A stretch of 64,000 nt of DNA from Pollenia angustigena. Taxonomy: Eukaryota; Arthropoda; Insecta; Diptera; Polleniidae. Below the pieces are notes generated by a model, which searched no databases, was not told the origin of the DNA, and saw nothing but the letters and a program-made list of their open reading frames with translations. The translations under genes and the position numbers were made by a program. Of the stretch, positions 10,226 through 22,091 are shown piece by piece; position 1 is the stretch's first letter; each line of letters opens with the position of its first letter. The DNA lies in assembly GCA_930367215.1 (NCBI GenBank), contig OV884059.1:98692993-98756992 (forward strand), read 5' to 3'.

Positions 10226-11028
10226 ATGCAAAAATTAATATTCATTTATTTGTATGTGTGTTTTTTCCTATAGATTCCTAAACCACTGAACCAATTTTCA
10301 CAAAAGTTTTCTGATTACCCGGTGCTTAACAGAGGATATAAATATTTGCAAATTTACAAGTGAGCGTGGATGCTCCCATACAAAGACAAAATAAATTACT
10401 GTATAATTGGAGAACGGTTACAGTAAAAGTTTCTAATTTTCAAGCAAATAGCTTGGTTTTCAATACAGAACATAGATATGTTGAAAAGTGTGCTGGATTG
10501 ATGAAGTAGGTGTGACACCTAGAGAACGGTAACAGTACAAGTTTTCTTATTTGATTATTAATATCTTATACATGGTATATAATGGAATATCCCATACAAG
10601 GTTAATATAAATATCTGTATATCTACTTAACTGTTTCATTCAAAATATCCCAACTGGACTGGAGAAATGGGTGTTCCATAAAAGGAAACTATAAATGTTT
10701 GTATATTGAAAAAACGGTTACAGTAAAAGTATAGACATTTTGTACAAAAAGTTTGGTTATCAATTCACAACAGCTGACAAAATGTAAGCTAAAGTGAAAA
10801 AGGGCGTGTAACCTACCATAAAAGTAAGAGCAATATAATTTTCTGTAAATTTGGAGAACAGTTACAGTAAAAGTATGCAAATTTGGAATAAATAAACTTG
10901 TCATTAATACACAACATCCGTCAAAAAGCAAGCGTGGAAGAAACACAATGTTAATAAATATCTTTGGAAGGATAATAGTAAAAGTATCTAAATTTGGCTT
11001 AAATTGTTTCGTTATCAATACACGAAAT
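10226..11028. repeat. Diverged tandem repeat family with 'gagaacggttacagtaaaagt' units
   Basis: A motif like GAACGGTTACAGTAAAAGT recurs near 10411, 10521, 10710, 10855 and 10968, each followed by similar text ending in an 'acacaacatc' type string. The left part (CCTAAACCACTGAACC) resembles the 5' end of the Helitrons at 17205 and 20619, so this is probably an old Helitron-related repeat. Related, decayed units recur at about 13930-14200. Confidence 0.5.
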
Positions 11029-11109
11029 ACATATCGTCGGTTGATTATTTAATTGTCGTATGCGGATACAAATGACATATGACAACTAAATAATCAACCG
11101 TCGATATGT
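11029..11109. repeat. Short palindrome (~33-bp arms)
   Basis: The arm GGTTGATTATTTAATTGTC and its outer extension ACATATCG pair with GACAACTAAATAATCAACC and CGATATGT, leaving a loop of about 12 bp. It may be a tiny hairpin MITE. Confidence 0.55.
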
Positions 11110-11269
11110 GTGTTTTAAAAATGTTTTACTCATTTTACTTTAATGAGGATAGCGAAGCATTCTGAGTTAATCTAGTACATACCTTAAACAATAATAATAT
11201 TTAATTATGAATGTTAATTGTTATAGTTATATAATTATTAATCTTATGTACATTTTATCGTTTATCCAA

Positions 11270-11993
11270 AAAAAAAACTTGCGCTTCCGTAAATAAAAAA
11301 GGACGTTTGCGAGAATCAGCTTAATATAAGGTCTATGGTAAATTACTGGCCGATCTTCACGTAATTTATTCGAGTGCTTTACGCCTACTTAAGTGTTTTC
11401 TGAGAGTGGACTTTATATGGGGCCTATAGAAAATTATAGACGGATATTGATATTGTTACAAGTAGGACTGAGTACTGTTGCTTATAATTTTTATTCGCTT
11501 AACAGTTTTGTTTGTTTAATATCTTTAGTTTTACTAATGACCTGGCCTTAGAAACCAGTGAAATGCGCATAGGAATAGCTTATCCCATCAACAATAAATT
11601 TCAGTGTTTTTATCAAAAATAAAAATTTGGAATTAAGCACGACAAACAAAATCTTGTTAATTGAGAATTTGGCAATGTAATTTCTAAGCTTATGGAACCT
11701 ATGAGAGGCCAAATTTTACTATAATAGTATTATTCGTTACATTTTTGTGCCTATCAAAACTTTTCGAGTGTGGGCTTAATACGAGTTCTATGATAAATTA
11801 TAAATCGATCTTGACGAATTTAAGTGTTATGATTTTAATTTATATAAAACGAATTTATGCAAAGTTTTATCATAATAGAATTACTCAAGGAACCAATATA
11901 TATTATTGATGGGATCTTAGATGATCATTCAAAAGTGTCACACAGAATGACAAACTTGATATACCTTCTTCACAACTAGTTCTGGAGGGTATA
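11270..11993 (-). mobile_element. Decayed DINE/HINE-like element (relic)
   Basis: The right end (about 11930-11993, CTTCACAACTAGTTCTGGAGGGTAT) matches the 5' end of the elements at 35693-36610 and 53812-55834. The 'tttatatggggcctat' text near 11415 is a unit of their ~153-bp repeat. The truncated MITE at 11446-11660 interrupts it. The terminal hairpin is not preserved. Confidence 0.5.
11446..11660. mobile_element. 5'-truncated copy of the MITE at 2337-2672
   Basis: From GATATTGTTACAAGT to the right inverted repeat (GGAATTAAGCACGACAAAC) this matches 2433-2665. The most conserved part is about 45 bp beginning GTGAAATGCGCATAGGAATA. The left inverted repeat is missing. Confidence 0.6.
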
Positions 11994-12849
11994 AAAAGAT
12001 AACAATGTGCTTACCATGGCAGATTTAGCTAAAACAAAATTGGCCGATAATTAACTCCTAAAAGACTTTTATATGAGCCACTCGTCAACATTTCGATTAT
12101 ATACATATAAAAGGTAATTTTTAAAACTTTATTTTACTCTCTCTAAAATCCAAAGGCATTGCTAAAACATCATTTTGGTTACAATTCTATGTAACTTTCT
12201 GTTTATATAAACTGCTGGATATCCTATTTAAATACATGCCACATAAGCATCCTCTTTGTTATCTATCTTAACTTAGTTTCTCATGCAGGATATGTAGACA
12301 CTTTAACAAATCTCTCTAAATGTATCACAATAATCGCTACAACAGCAACAACATAAGAAACAACAATTTACAACTAACGAGCAAAGTTTTAAAATAAGAA
12401 TGATACAAACGTTGTTTGAATGTGCAACAACGACCTCAACAAAAGAAGCAAATCCCAATATGAAGTATATAAAATTTTTCCAGCAGTCTCTTGTAAACAG
12501 TATGATAAATAAAATATATTCATGTTAGTATCTACAAATAAATTTATGTACATTTTATATCTCAAATGTCCACAGACATAATTTAGATGAAACATAAACA
12601 TTGTATACACTTGTAAACTACATATATATGTATGTGCAATGCACATTGTGCATTTATGTTATCGTATATGCTTTATGCCTAATACAAAATACCAACATAC
12701 CGAATATCAGCATATTCAAATATTCATACCTTTTTCTCGTCCACACATCAAAACTGCTCTTTAACTTAAGACTATATACATATGTATGTACATATTTATG
12801 TATGTTGACAAAACACAACATAAATAGTTGCTTTAGACACATGTACACG
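11994..12849. other. Unassigned AT-rich interval
   Basis: Nothing with recognisable coding or element ends is seen. ATGTAT/TATACATA simple sequence occurs around 12620-12640 and 12775-12800. Confidence 0.4.
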
Positions 12850-13343
12850 ACATGTTTTTTACATCTGACTTGTCAGATTTTTAATTTCGCAATATAATAT
12901 ATACATGTCGTGTATTACCTTTAAAACGTGCTCTATTTTCTTCTGACAAAACCATCTGACCTCAGCTGTTTCAGAAATCTATGCCTCGAGGAAACCAGCT
13001 ATTGACAGAGTTATTAGTCGGCTGAAGTTAATATTTTATAATACCAATGTATTTATGTATAATCATTTCACCATTGAATAGAAAATATATATATAAAAAA
13101 CATTTCATTATTATATCCTAAAATTGCAATCTTTGAATTTAAAGAAAAACATGTTCTTGTGGCGACAGCACGCTATTTTGAAACCGAGAACTATTTTAGT
13201 TTCTGCAAAAACTATGCGAAAAACAGAGCAAATAACATTTAAATTTGTAACCGAATATTATAAAACTTCTGTAAAACAGCAAGACAGACATGCATAATTA
13301 CATGTGTCTTGAAAAGTTAACAAGTCAGATGTAAAAAACATGT
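12850..13343. mobile_element. Element with perfect 24-bp inverted repeats
   Basis: The 24 bases at 12850-12873 (core TTTTTTACATCTGACTTGT) are exactly reverse-complemented at 13320-13343. The 494-bp segment has no open frame of interest. The flanks show no obvious target duplication, so the real ends may lie slightly outside. Confidence 0.55.
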
Positions 13344-14245
13344 ACTGTGCATATACCTTTAAGGTTCTTAAAGACGATATTTATTTTTAAATAGAAAATA
13401 CACACCACAATTGAGTAGTAGTTGCAAGCACCGCTTAGCTAAAAAAAAAAAAAAACAAAGTTCTGAGAACATCGACTAAAACAGTTGAAATTCCAAGCCA
13501 TATAGAGAGTTTTGTAGAAGTATTGAATAATTAAGCAGAAATTGAGCGTAACTTAAGAAGTTTTGTACGAAATTAAAACAAATAAAATGGCGGCTTTTAC
13601 AGAATTTTCGTTTTTTTAACTGGTGAGTAGTCTGTCTACTAGACTACTCAATTCACGATATAATAACAAGCAAACAAGTTTGGGTATGTTTCAATGCAAC
13701 CAACCTTTTAGTTTAATAAGTATAAAGGTTTGAGTATAAATGTGGCTATAATTAATATACTTTATATAGCAGTGTGGGTATTATTTAACTCTATGGTATG
13801 TCTATGGTTGGGCGGAAGAGTTCCTAATTTTTAAGTAAGTATGTATGTCCAACACCGGTTTCGCTCAGCTTAGGTCATACATTTTAACCAATTAATTTTA
13901 ATTTCACCAATTTCTTTTGCAAAATTATACGTTGTTTTGGTTCTTGGTGATTAATACACAACATCTGACAAAATGTGGGCGAGTTTGGACTAGCGGGCAT
14001 GGCACAAATACATTATAGATTTTTCTAAATTTGGGGAACATCAAGAACTAAAATTTTCAAAATAGTAACAAGCATCTCGGTTATAAATACACAACATCCG
14101 ACTATATCTAGACGGGATTGGACAAGTGGGCGTGCCACAAAGTTCATTAAGTTATATCTAAAAAACGATATTTATATAACTTTCTGTTATTATCGCATCA
14201 TTGTGAAGGGTACGCCATTTTTTTAAATCAATTTTATATAAACAG
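13344..14245. other. Unassigned; decayed repeat at its right end
   Basis: No gene is seen. 13930-14200 contains worn copies of the 'acacaacatccga...' repeat family found at 10226-11028. A short A-run lies at 13441-13454. Confidence 0.4.
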
Positions 14246-15024
14246 GAATAATCTAGAAACCTAGTAATTTCACCGTTATACTCCCCACCTAGATTTTCAA
14301 TATCAGAAAGCCAATATTATAAATATTTTAAATCATTAGGCCGCTGGCGATTATAACGCTAAACATACCTTCTGGGGATCACGACTTATAACACCAAAGG
14401 GTCGTGTTTTAAGTAATACAATTTCTTAAATGGATTTAAATGTGGTAGCGAGCGGACAACCAACATATTGGCCTACTGAGCATGGTTAAAAACATCCCCA
14501 TTAAAACGATTCATGTTAAAGCTTCCTTAGGATTATCTTCCGATCACACACCTACAATTGTTACTATAATGAACCCTAATTGAATTGTATCTCCGACTGG
14601 TCACTTCGCGACGTCAGCCACACAAATTAATTGTTGAAAATATAACAAATATCTCAGTACCCATTGCACAAAAAATATTCCGTTTAGTATATATAAATAT
14701 AAATCACTCCATTGTTAATTTTGACAGCTTTCTGAAACTAGTTCAACGTTCCAGTATTGCCCCCAAAAAAAAAAAAATATAAAAAAAAAGTATTAAAATA
14801 TATTCCACAGAGGACGAGCGGTTCTTGACTGAAAAAAGGCGAGCTCGCAGAGAATTGAAATTTCAACGATCCCCTCAACTAAAGAATTTATTTAAAGATT
14901 ACACAAAAAGGCTATGAAAGTTACTACAGACTTAGAAAACGGCTGCACTGGAAAAATATCTTAAGAAACTTGATGCAACTCCACAATCCGACTACTCATT
15001 GTCTTTAAGCCACCGTTAAGAAAC

Positions 15025-15615
15025 TTGAATGGAAGTTGGGCAAGAAATGATATTGAAAAAGAAAATCTGTTTATTTATCATTTAAAAAACGTATTTACCC
15101 CAAATATATCTTACGATATTGCGGTCGAGTTACAACCTGTTGCTGCTAGATGCGCTGTTCTCCTAAGAATTGATATAAGAGAAATCGAAAAGGCAATTTG
15201 TGATTTAAACCCGAAGAAAGCTTTTGATAAGATTAGCAACAAAATGCTTTTGGACCTACCCAGCATAGCAAAGAAAATTATTCTTTTAATTTGTAATGCT
15301 ATTTTCCGCCTTGAATACTATCCTCAAAAGTGGAAAGTTTCTTTAGTCTCCATGATACCCAAACCAGGAAAGGATCACACAAAAGTTGAGTCATATAAGC
15401 CTATATTCATCAATGTTTCTCAAGCTTTTGATAAAGTTTGGCATAAAGGCTTATTATATAAATTGAAGCTAAGCTTGCCAGCAAACACACACAAGCTGTT
15501 AGAAAGCTACTTAATCGGTCGAAAGTTTATTATAAAAGAAGGTGATTATTTAAGCTCTCCTCAGCCAATTGACGCTGGAGTCCTTCAGGGAAGCATCCTG
15601 GGCCCACTTTTATAG
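15025..15615 (+). pseudogene. Longest open piece of the broken LINE reverse transcriptase
   Basis: A 196-codon open stretch matches the N-terminal half of the reverse transcriptase (NGSWARN, KAFDKISNKMLL, MIPKPGKDHTKVE, FDKVWHKGL, GSILGP). It lacks the central palm segment and ends at a TAG. It is a fragment of the surrounding dead LINE, not a gene. Confidence 0.8.
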
Positions 15616-15898
15616 TTAACATATGCCTCGGATATGCCAACAAACAACTACACCCAAACTTCAACATTTGCTGATAAAACAGCTTTTCTAAGCGTGCATG
15701 AAAACCGTCATGAAGCATTTCGTTACTTACAGGATCATATATTTCAACTAGAAATATGGTTGAAACAATGGAGGATAAAGGTCAATGAGCAAAAATGCGT
15801 ACATATAACATTAACCTTGCGTAGAGAATAATGCCCCTTTTAAAATCAATAATCAAATAATACCTCAACATTCGCTTGTAAAATATCTCGGTTTACAT

Positions 15899-16612
15899 CA
15901 GAGAACGGCTTTGTGCAATTGTAAAAAAATCGCAAATATTCGCTGCTGGTTTGCAGTCATTCAAATAATGCACATCGTGCTTTGTTATTTATACAATCGT
16001 TAGCTTCGTTTTTTAATAAAGATGTTTGTGTGTTCGGAGTGACAATGATTGTTTTGGTAAAAAAAAAAAAAAAATACAAACAAAAAAGCCAGAAATCATG
16101 TATTCTCATGTATTCATTCAGCATTAACTATGTAGTACAAGAAAAAAAAAATGAAATTAAACTAAACGCACATATGTATGTCGGTACATACAAACAATTT
16201 CCATAGAAACAGAATTTTTTTTTTTTTTTCTTTTAAAAAGTACAGTAGTTCTGTATGTAGGTCCAATGTATTCTTGTTATTGTTGTTTTTATTGTTTTTT
16301 ATTTTAAAAAAGCGTCTCTTCGAGTGGTTTATTGTTGTTTACCATTAACAACCACCACCGAGTGGACAATGACTACTTGATTGCAAAAGTATAAGAATGT
16401 GTTCCTTTGAATTTACACATTTGTGTTATATTGCATGCGCAACAAAAATGCAAATAAAGCACTTTCAATAAAAAATGAATTAATGCAAAAATCAAATGTG
16501 AACGAAACGATGTAAAAATTACCAACGTGGAACTTTGTTTTGCAAGCAAAGATTGAATGTAAATTTTAGCGTATGATTAAATCAAGAAAAATAGTGATTT
16601 TGCAGTTCTCTG
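15899..16612. mobile_element. Non-autonomous hobo/Hermes-type hAT (714 bp)
   Basis: The ends are CAGAGAACGGC (15899) and, on the other strand, CAGAGAACTGCA (ending 16612). The latter equals the 12-bp terminal repeat known for hobo; Hermes also begins CAGAGAAC. The flanks are GTTTACAT (15891-15898) and GTATACAT (16613-16620), an 8-bp target duplication with one difference, of the hAT form nTnnnnAn. It sits inside the dead LINE copy, whose sequence resumes on the far side. It contains no transposase, so movement would need a hobo-like enzyme supplied elsewhere. Confidence 0.85.
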
Positions 16613-17204
16613 GTATACATCTAGAACGCTGTTTAACGTGGAAAAGCCATATAGAGGCAAAATTAACTCAAATGAAACTAAAAGCCATCCAAATTCATTG
16701 GCTTATATATACTTAGTTCTTAGTCTCTATTGCAATCTTGTACTTTACAACTCCATCTTAAAGCCCATCTGGTGTTAGGTATTCAGTTATGGGGAACTGC
16801 ATCAGCCTCTAATATCGAAAAAATGCAAAGGCGCAAAAAAAATTCTTCAAATAATAACAGCTGCCCCTTGGTATGTTAAAAACTCAAATACGTACCAGGA
16901 TCTCAATGTGCCATTACTAAAAACTAAGAAATATGCAATAAAATACTTAAAAATTTTCGAATTGCATCCGAACCCACTAGCTCGAAATATTTTAAATGAT
17001 AGTGGCCAAACTCGCTTAAGGAGAAGAGACACTGCAGCGATAACACCTATGTATATATGTGAACAGAACCCGTGATGAAGAAAATTTTTGTTCACCACTG
17101 GCAGCACATAAAATACAGTATTAGGATAAGATTTGATCAATTATTGTCAGTTCATATTTAATATCTGAAGATTCAATAAATAAATAATGAAAAAAATTTA
17201 TGTA

Positions 17205-18122
17205 TCTATATACATACCTATGTATATAAAAATGAAAAATGTTTGTGTGTTTGTTTGTTTGTATGTTGGCCTATAGACTCCTAAACTACTGAACCGATTT
17301 TCCTGCAATTTTTACAGTAGCATCACGTGAGCCCTAAAAATAAAATAGGCTACTAAATTTTTCAATAGGGGCAGGGTAATTGGTACCCCCATTTGTTGTC
17401 AATATTAAATATCGCATATCTTAAGAGCCGCTTCACGCATTTTGTTGAACTTTTGGTAGTAAAATCTTCTGAGCCCCAAAATTGAAATAAAGTAGCAGCG
17501 GGGGAAGTGGTTTCCCCCATAGGACCCCAATTTTTAATATCGCATATCTTAAGAACTGTTATAGTGAGAATGTTCAAACTTCGTAGAAGTCACTCCTATG
17601 GTATACTACAAAGTGGGTAGGCGCAGGGGGGGAAATACCTCTCATAGGATGCATATATTAAATATCGCTCAACTGAAGAACTATTAAAGGGATAGTCTTC
17701 AAACGTGGTTAAAGCTACTATTATGGAAAACTATAAATTTCAATATAGAAATGGGAGGGGTAGCCCGAAGAGGAGCAGTCCCCCTCATAGATAGAAATAT
17801 TAATAAGAGCCGCTGCAAGCCATTTTTTTGAATTTTTGGTAGTAGGATCTTCTGAGCCCCAAAATTGAAACAAAATAGCAGCGGGGGAAGTGGTTCCCCC
17901 TATAGGACGCCAATGTTTAATATCGCATATCTTGAGAACTGTTATAGTGATAATGTTCAAACTTTGTAGAAGTCACTCTTATGGTATACTACACTACTGA
18001 AAACAAAAATAAAGTGGGCATGCGCAGGGGTGAAAATACGTCCCATAGGATGGATATGTTAAATATCGTTCAACTGAAGAAGTGGTTAAAGCAGTGTAGC
18101 GAAGCGCAACGGGTTAAGCTAG
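17205..18122 (+). mobile_element. Non-autonomous Helitron
   Basis: It starts with TCTATATACAT directly after an A and ends ...AACGGGTTAAGCTAG directly before a T. These are the TC...CTRR ends and A^T target of canonical Helitrons. A small GC-rich hairpin (TAGCGAAGCGC) precedes the CTAG. The 5' subterminal text (CTCCTAAACTACTGAACCG) is typical of fly Helitrons. The interior has about two ~400-bp units (the 'cagcgggggaagtggt' blocks at about 17495 and 17880) shared with 19288-22091. No Rep/helicase is encoded. Confidence 0.75.
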
Positions 18123-18164
18123 TATACTATAAATTTAATAAAATAAAATCTAATAAAAAACAAG

Positions 18165-18510
18165 TAATAGCGCTATATTCGGCAATGCCGAATCTAATAT
18201 ACCCTTCACCATGTTGCGATAAGAACAGAAAGTTAAATAAATACCGTGCCTTAAATTTAAAAAAAAATCTTTTTTGTGCCACGCTCAATTTTCCAATCTC
18301 GCCTAAATTTTGCCGGATTTTGTGCTTGTTCCAAGTTTGAAAATTTTAGCTCTTACCGTTCTCCAGATATACAGAAATCTTTAATGTCTTTGCATGGAAG
18401 TGCCTCGCCCACTTGTTATATCTCGTTCGATAACCCAGATGAGTGAACCTATTTTGGAAGTTTTGGCTGTTGTCGTTCGCCAGATATGCAGAATAATATT
18501 CTAACACGTG
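18165..18510 (-). mobile_element. 3' fragment of a DINE/HINE-like element
   Basis: A perfect hairpin, ATTCGGC-AAT-GCCGAAT (18177-18193), with AGCGCTATATTCGG and ATACCCTTCACC on either side, matches the 3' end of the elements at 35693-36610 and 53812-55834. The following text on Helitron-style 'gttctccagatatacag' is decayed. Confidence 0.5.
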
Positions 18511-18519
18511 CCGCATTGG

Positions 18520-18949
18520 GCTTTAATATAGTTATTTACATATGCAAAGAAGACCTGACCTAAACATTTTTAAGGCAGACCCTCTTAAAAAATGTTTATT
18601 CCGGAAAATATTAAAAAAAATGTATGCCGGAAAAATTTGGAGTCGGAGTCGCGAGTTTTTGTGGGTATATCGAATCCGACTCCGGTACAAAAAACTCAAC
18701 TTCGACTCAACAGCCCTAGAAAAAAGAAATTTTAAATTGAATAACATACATATAAAAAAATTCATTTAACAAAAAAGAATTTTATGAGGATAAATTTGCG
18801 CAGAAAATCAAAATTCCAAAAAATAATTGTTATTTGCTAAGTTTAAACTAAGCTCAAACTTTTATTTTCTGACAAATAAATAAAAATCAATAATTAACTT
18901 TAATTTCAAAAATTCGATATAACAAAGTTAAAAAATACCATTTTTTCAA
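18520..18949. other. Unassigned; one-ended TE remnant
   Basis: GGAGTCGGAGTCG (near 18640) and GAATCCGACTCCGG (near 18673) form a short inverted pair. It looks like the terminal part of a MITE whose other end is not found here. No gene is seen. Confidence 0.35.
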
Positions 18950-19215
18950 AGATTGATGTTTGACTTTTGACTGCCAGCCGTCATCAATGGCGGTAAGTTT
19001 TAGACGGCAAGCCCCTCTGAAGAGGTTATGTGGTTACAATTGAAACATTTAAGAGCAACCTGTCCATGAAAACCTGGGTTCGATTCCCATCTCAGTCAAG
19101 AATGAAAAATTATCAACAAATTTTAATTCATTTCATGTTGTATAATTACTTTTTTCATAAAAAAATTTTAATTAAAATGAAATTCAATAACCTTTAGCCT
19201 GATTAAAATATTAAA
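18950..19215 (+). mobile_element. tRNA-like SINE, copy 1
   Basis: The sequence carries a B-box-like GGGTTCGATTCCC (19077-19089) downstream of a 'gatgtttgactttt' head, then a tail running AATGAAAAATTATCAA...TTTCATGTTG...CCTTTAGCCTGATTAAA. The same head, B box and tail recur at 32345-32625, and the tail alone at 44975-45175. Shared borders and a tRNA-type promoter motif fit a SINE. A convincing A box was not found, so the tRNA origin is uncertain. Confidence 0.6.
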
Positions 19216-19287
19216 ATGTATATTGATTAAATTCAAATTTTAATATAATGTTATATGATAGAACCAAAGTAAATTTATATTTATAAA

Positions 19288-20618
19288 CTAGCTTAACCCG
19301 GTGCGCTTCGCTACACTGGTTAACCACGTTTAAAGACTCTCCATTTAATAGTTTTTCAGTTGAGAGATATTTAATATATGCATCCTTTGAGAGGTATTAC
19401 CCGCCTCTGCCTACCCGCTTTATTTTTATTTTCAAAAGGGTAGTATACCATAAGAGTGACTTCTACAAAGTTTGAACATTCTTACTATAACACTTCTTTA
19501 GATATGCGATTTTAATCATTGGCGTCCTATGGTGGGTACCACTTCCCCCGCTGCTATTTTATTTCAATTTTGGGGCTCAGAAGATCCTACTACCAAAAGT
19601 TCAACAAAATGCGTGCAGTGGCTCTTATTAATTTGTCTATCTATGAGGGGTACTGCTCCTTCCCTGTCTACCCCGACCATTTTTATATTGAAATTTATAG
19701 TTTACCATAATAGTAGCTTTAACCACGTTTGAAGACTCTCCCTTTAATAGTTCTTCAGTTCAGCGATATTTAATATATGCATCCTATGGGAGGTATTTCC
19801 CCACTTGCGTCTACCCACTTTGTCTTTATTTTCAAAAGTGTAGTATACCATAAGAGCGACTTCTACAAAGTTTGAACATTCTCACCATAACAGTACTAAA
19901 GACATGCGATATTAAATATTGGCGTCCTATGGGGGGTACCACTTCCTCCGCTGCTATTTTATTCCAATTTTGGGACTCAGAAGATCCTACTACCAAAAGT
20001 TCAACAAAATGCGTGCAGCGGCTCATTAATATGTCTATCTATGAGGGGAACTGCTCCTCCTCTGTCTACCCCGCCCGTTTTTATATTGAAATTTATAGTT
20101 AACCATAATAGTAGCTTTAACCACGTTTGAAGACTCTCCCCTTAATAGTTCTTCAGTTGAGCGATATTTAATTTATGCATCCTATGGGAGGTATTTCCTC
20201 CCCTGCGCGTACCCGCTTTATTTTTATTTCCAAAAGTGTAATATACTATAAGAGTGACTTCTACAAATTTTGAACATTCTCACTATTACAGTTCTTAAGT
20301 TATGCGATATTAAACATTGGCGTCCTATGGGGGGTACCACTTCCCCTGCTGCTATATTATTTCAATTTTGTGACTCAGAACATCCTACTACCAAAAGTTC
20401 AACAAAATGAGTGCAGCGGCTCTTAAGATATGCGATACTTTATATTGGCATCCTATGGGGGTACCAATTCCCCTGCCCCTATCGTAAGTAGCCTATTTTA
20501 TTTTTAGGGCTCACATGATGTTGCTGTAAAAATTTCAGGAAAATCGGCTCAGTAGTTTAGGAGTCTATAAGCCAACAAACAAACAAACATACAAACATTT
20601 TTCATTTGTATATATGTA
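19288..20618 (-). mobile_element. Non-autonomous Helitron with three ~400-bp repeats
   Basis: Read on the minus strand, its 3' end is CTAG (19288-19291) preceded by TGTAGCGAAGCGCACCGGGTTAAG and followed by T. The interior has ~398-bp tandem units; the 'atgcatcctatggga' landmark occurs near 19379, 19777 and 20176. Its 5' part near 20490-20618 contains the GTTTAGTAGTCTATAAGC-type text of the family, but the TC terminus has been replaced by the abutting next element. Confidence 0.7.
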
Positions 20619-22091
20619 CTAGCTTAACCCGGTGCGCTTCGCTACACTGCTTTAACCACTTCTTCAGTTGAGAGATATTTAATATATGCATCCTATGGAA
20701 GGTTTTCCCCCCTGCGCCTTCCCGCTTAATTTTTATTTTCAAAAGTGTAGTATACCATAGGAGTGACTTCTACAAAGTTTGAACATTCTCCCTATAACAG
20801 ATCTTAAGATATGCGATATTAAACATTGGCGTCCTATGGTGGGTACCACTTCCCCCGCTGCTATTTTATTGGAATTTTTGGGCTCAGAATACTACCAAAA
20901 GTTCAACAAAATGCGTGCAGCGGCACTTAATTATATTTCTATCTATGAGGGGTAGTGCTCCTCCTCTGTCAACCCCACCCATTTTTATATTGATATTTAT
21001 AGTTCGCCATAATTGTAGCTTTAACCACGTTTGAAGACTCTCCCTTTAATAGTTATTCAGTTGAGCGATATTTAATATATGCATCCTATGGGACGTATTT
21101 CCACCCCTGCGCATGTCCGCTTTATTTTTGTTTTCAGTAGTGTATTCATTCTCACTATAACAGTTCTCAAGATATGCGATATTAAAAATTGGCGTCCTAT
21201 AGGGGGAACCACTTCCCCCGCTGCAATTTTGTTTCAATTTTGGGGCTCAGAACATCCTACTACCAAAAGTTCAACAAATTGCTTGCAGCGGCTCTTATTA
21301 ATATTTCTATATATGACTGCTCCTCTTCTGGCTACCCCGCCCATTTCTATATTGAAATTTATAGTTTACCATAATAGTAGCTTTAACCAAGTTTGAAGAC
21401 TATCCCTGTAATAGTTCTTCAGTTGAGCGATATTTAATATATGCATCCTATGGACGGTATTTCCCTCCTGCGCCTACCCGCTTTATTTTTATTTTCAAAA
21501 GTGTAGTATAACTATAACAGTTTTTAAGATATCCGATATTAAACATTGGCGTCCTATGCTATTTTGTTTCAATTTTGGGGCTCAGAAGATCCTACTACCA
21601 AAAGTTCAACAAAATGCGTGCAGCGGCTCTTATTAATATTTCTATCTATGAGGGGAACTGCTCCTCCTCTGTCCACCCCGCCCATTACTATATTGAGATT
21701 TATAGTTTGCTATAATAGTAGCTTTAACCACGATTGAAGACTCTCCCTTAAATAGTTCTTCAGTTGAGCGATATGAAGAAAATATGCATCCTATGAGAGG
21801 TATTTCCCCCCCCAGCGCCTACCCGCTTTATTTTTATTTTCAATAGTGTAGTATGCCATAGGAGTGACTTCTACGAAGTTTGAACATTCTCACTATAACA
21901 GTTCTTAAGATATGCGATATTAAACATTGGCGTCCTATGGGGGAAACCACTTTTTATTTTTAGGGCTCACGTGATGCTACTGTAAAAATTTCAGGAAAAA
22001 TCGGTTAAGTAATTTAGGAGTCTATAAGCCAACATACAAACAAACAAACACACAAACATTTTTTATTTTTATATGCATATATAGATATAGA
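20619..22091 (-). mobile_element. Second head-to-tail Helitron with four ~350-400-bp repeats
   Basis: Its 3' CTAG (20619-20622) begins exactly where the previous element ends. The 5' end is at TCTATATATGCATATA (minus strand, about 22085 or 22091). Landmarks near 20688, 21079, 21443 and 21785 show four units of about 340-390 bp. No Rep/helicase. The open frames within (up to 105 codons) arise from the repeat and are not genes. Confidence 0.7.

Larger units (their letters stand above)
14246..17198 (+). pseudogene. 5'-truncated, decayed second copy of the jockey-type LINE
   Basis: The sequence aligns with the neighbouring LINE from about its position 7670 (inside the endonuclease) to its 3' end, and it finishes with the same AATAAATAAATAATG plus a short A-run (about 17176-17196). 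Stops, frameshifts and deletions break ORF2. One deletion removes the block between the CDS text at about 15395 and 15405, fusing VESYKP to the FINVSQAFDKVW region. FADD has become FADK near 15670. A hobo-like element (15899-16612) splits the reading frame after KYLGLH. It is therefore dead, and older than the copy at 5484-10225. Confidence 0.85.

Noticed and set aside
12601..12897. Open frame of 98 codons
   Set aside because: It is Tyr/Cys/Val-rich text from ATGTAT-type simple sequence and overlaps a MITE end.
17981..18340. Open frame of 119 codons on the plus strand
   Set aside because: It runs through a Helitron end and a DINE/HINE-like fragment and resembles no protein.
21079..21396. Open frame of 105 codons, with similar frames near 19529, 19872 and 21546
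   Set aside because: The same frame recurs because it lies in the ~400-bp Helitron repeat; it is repeat-derived, not a gene family.
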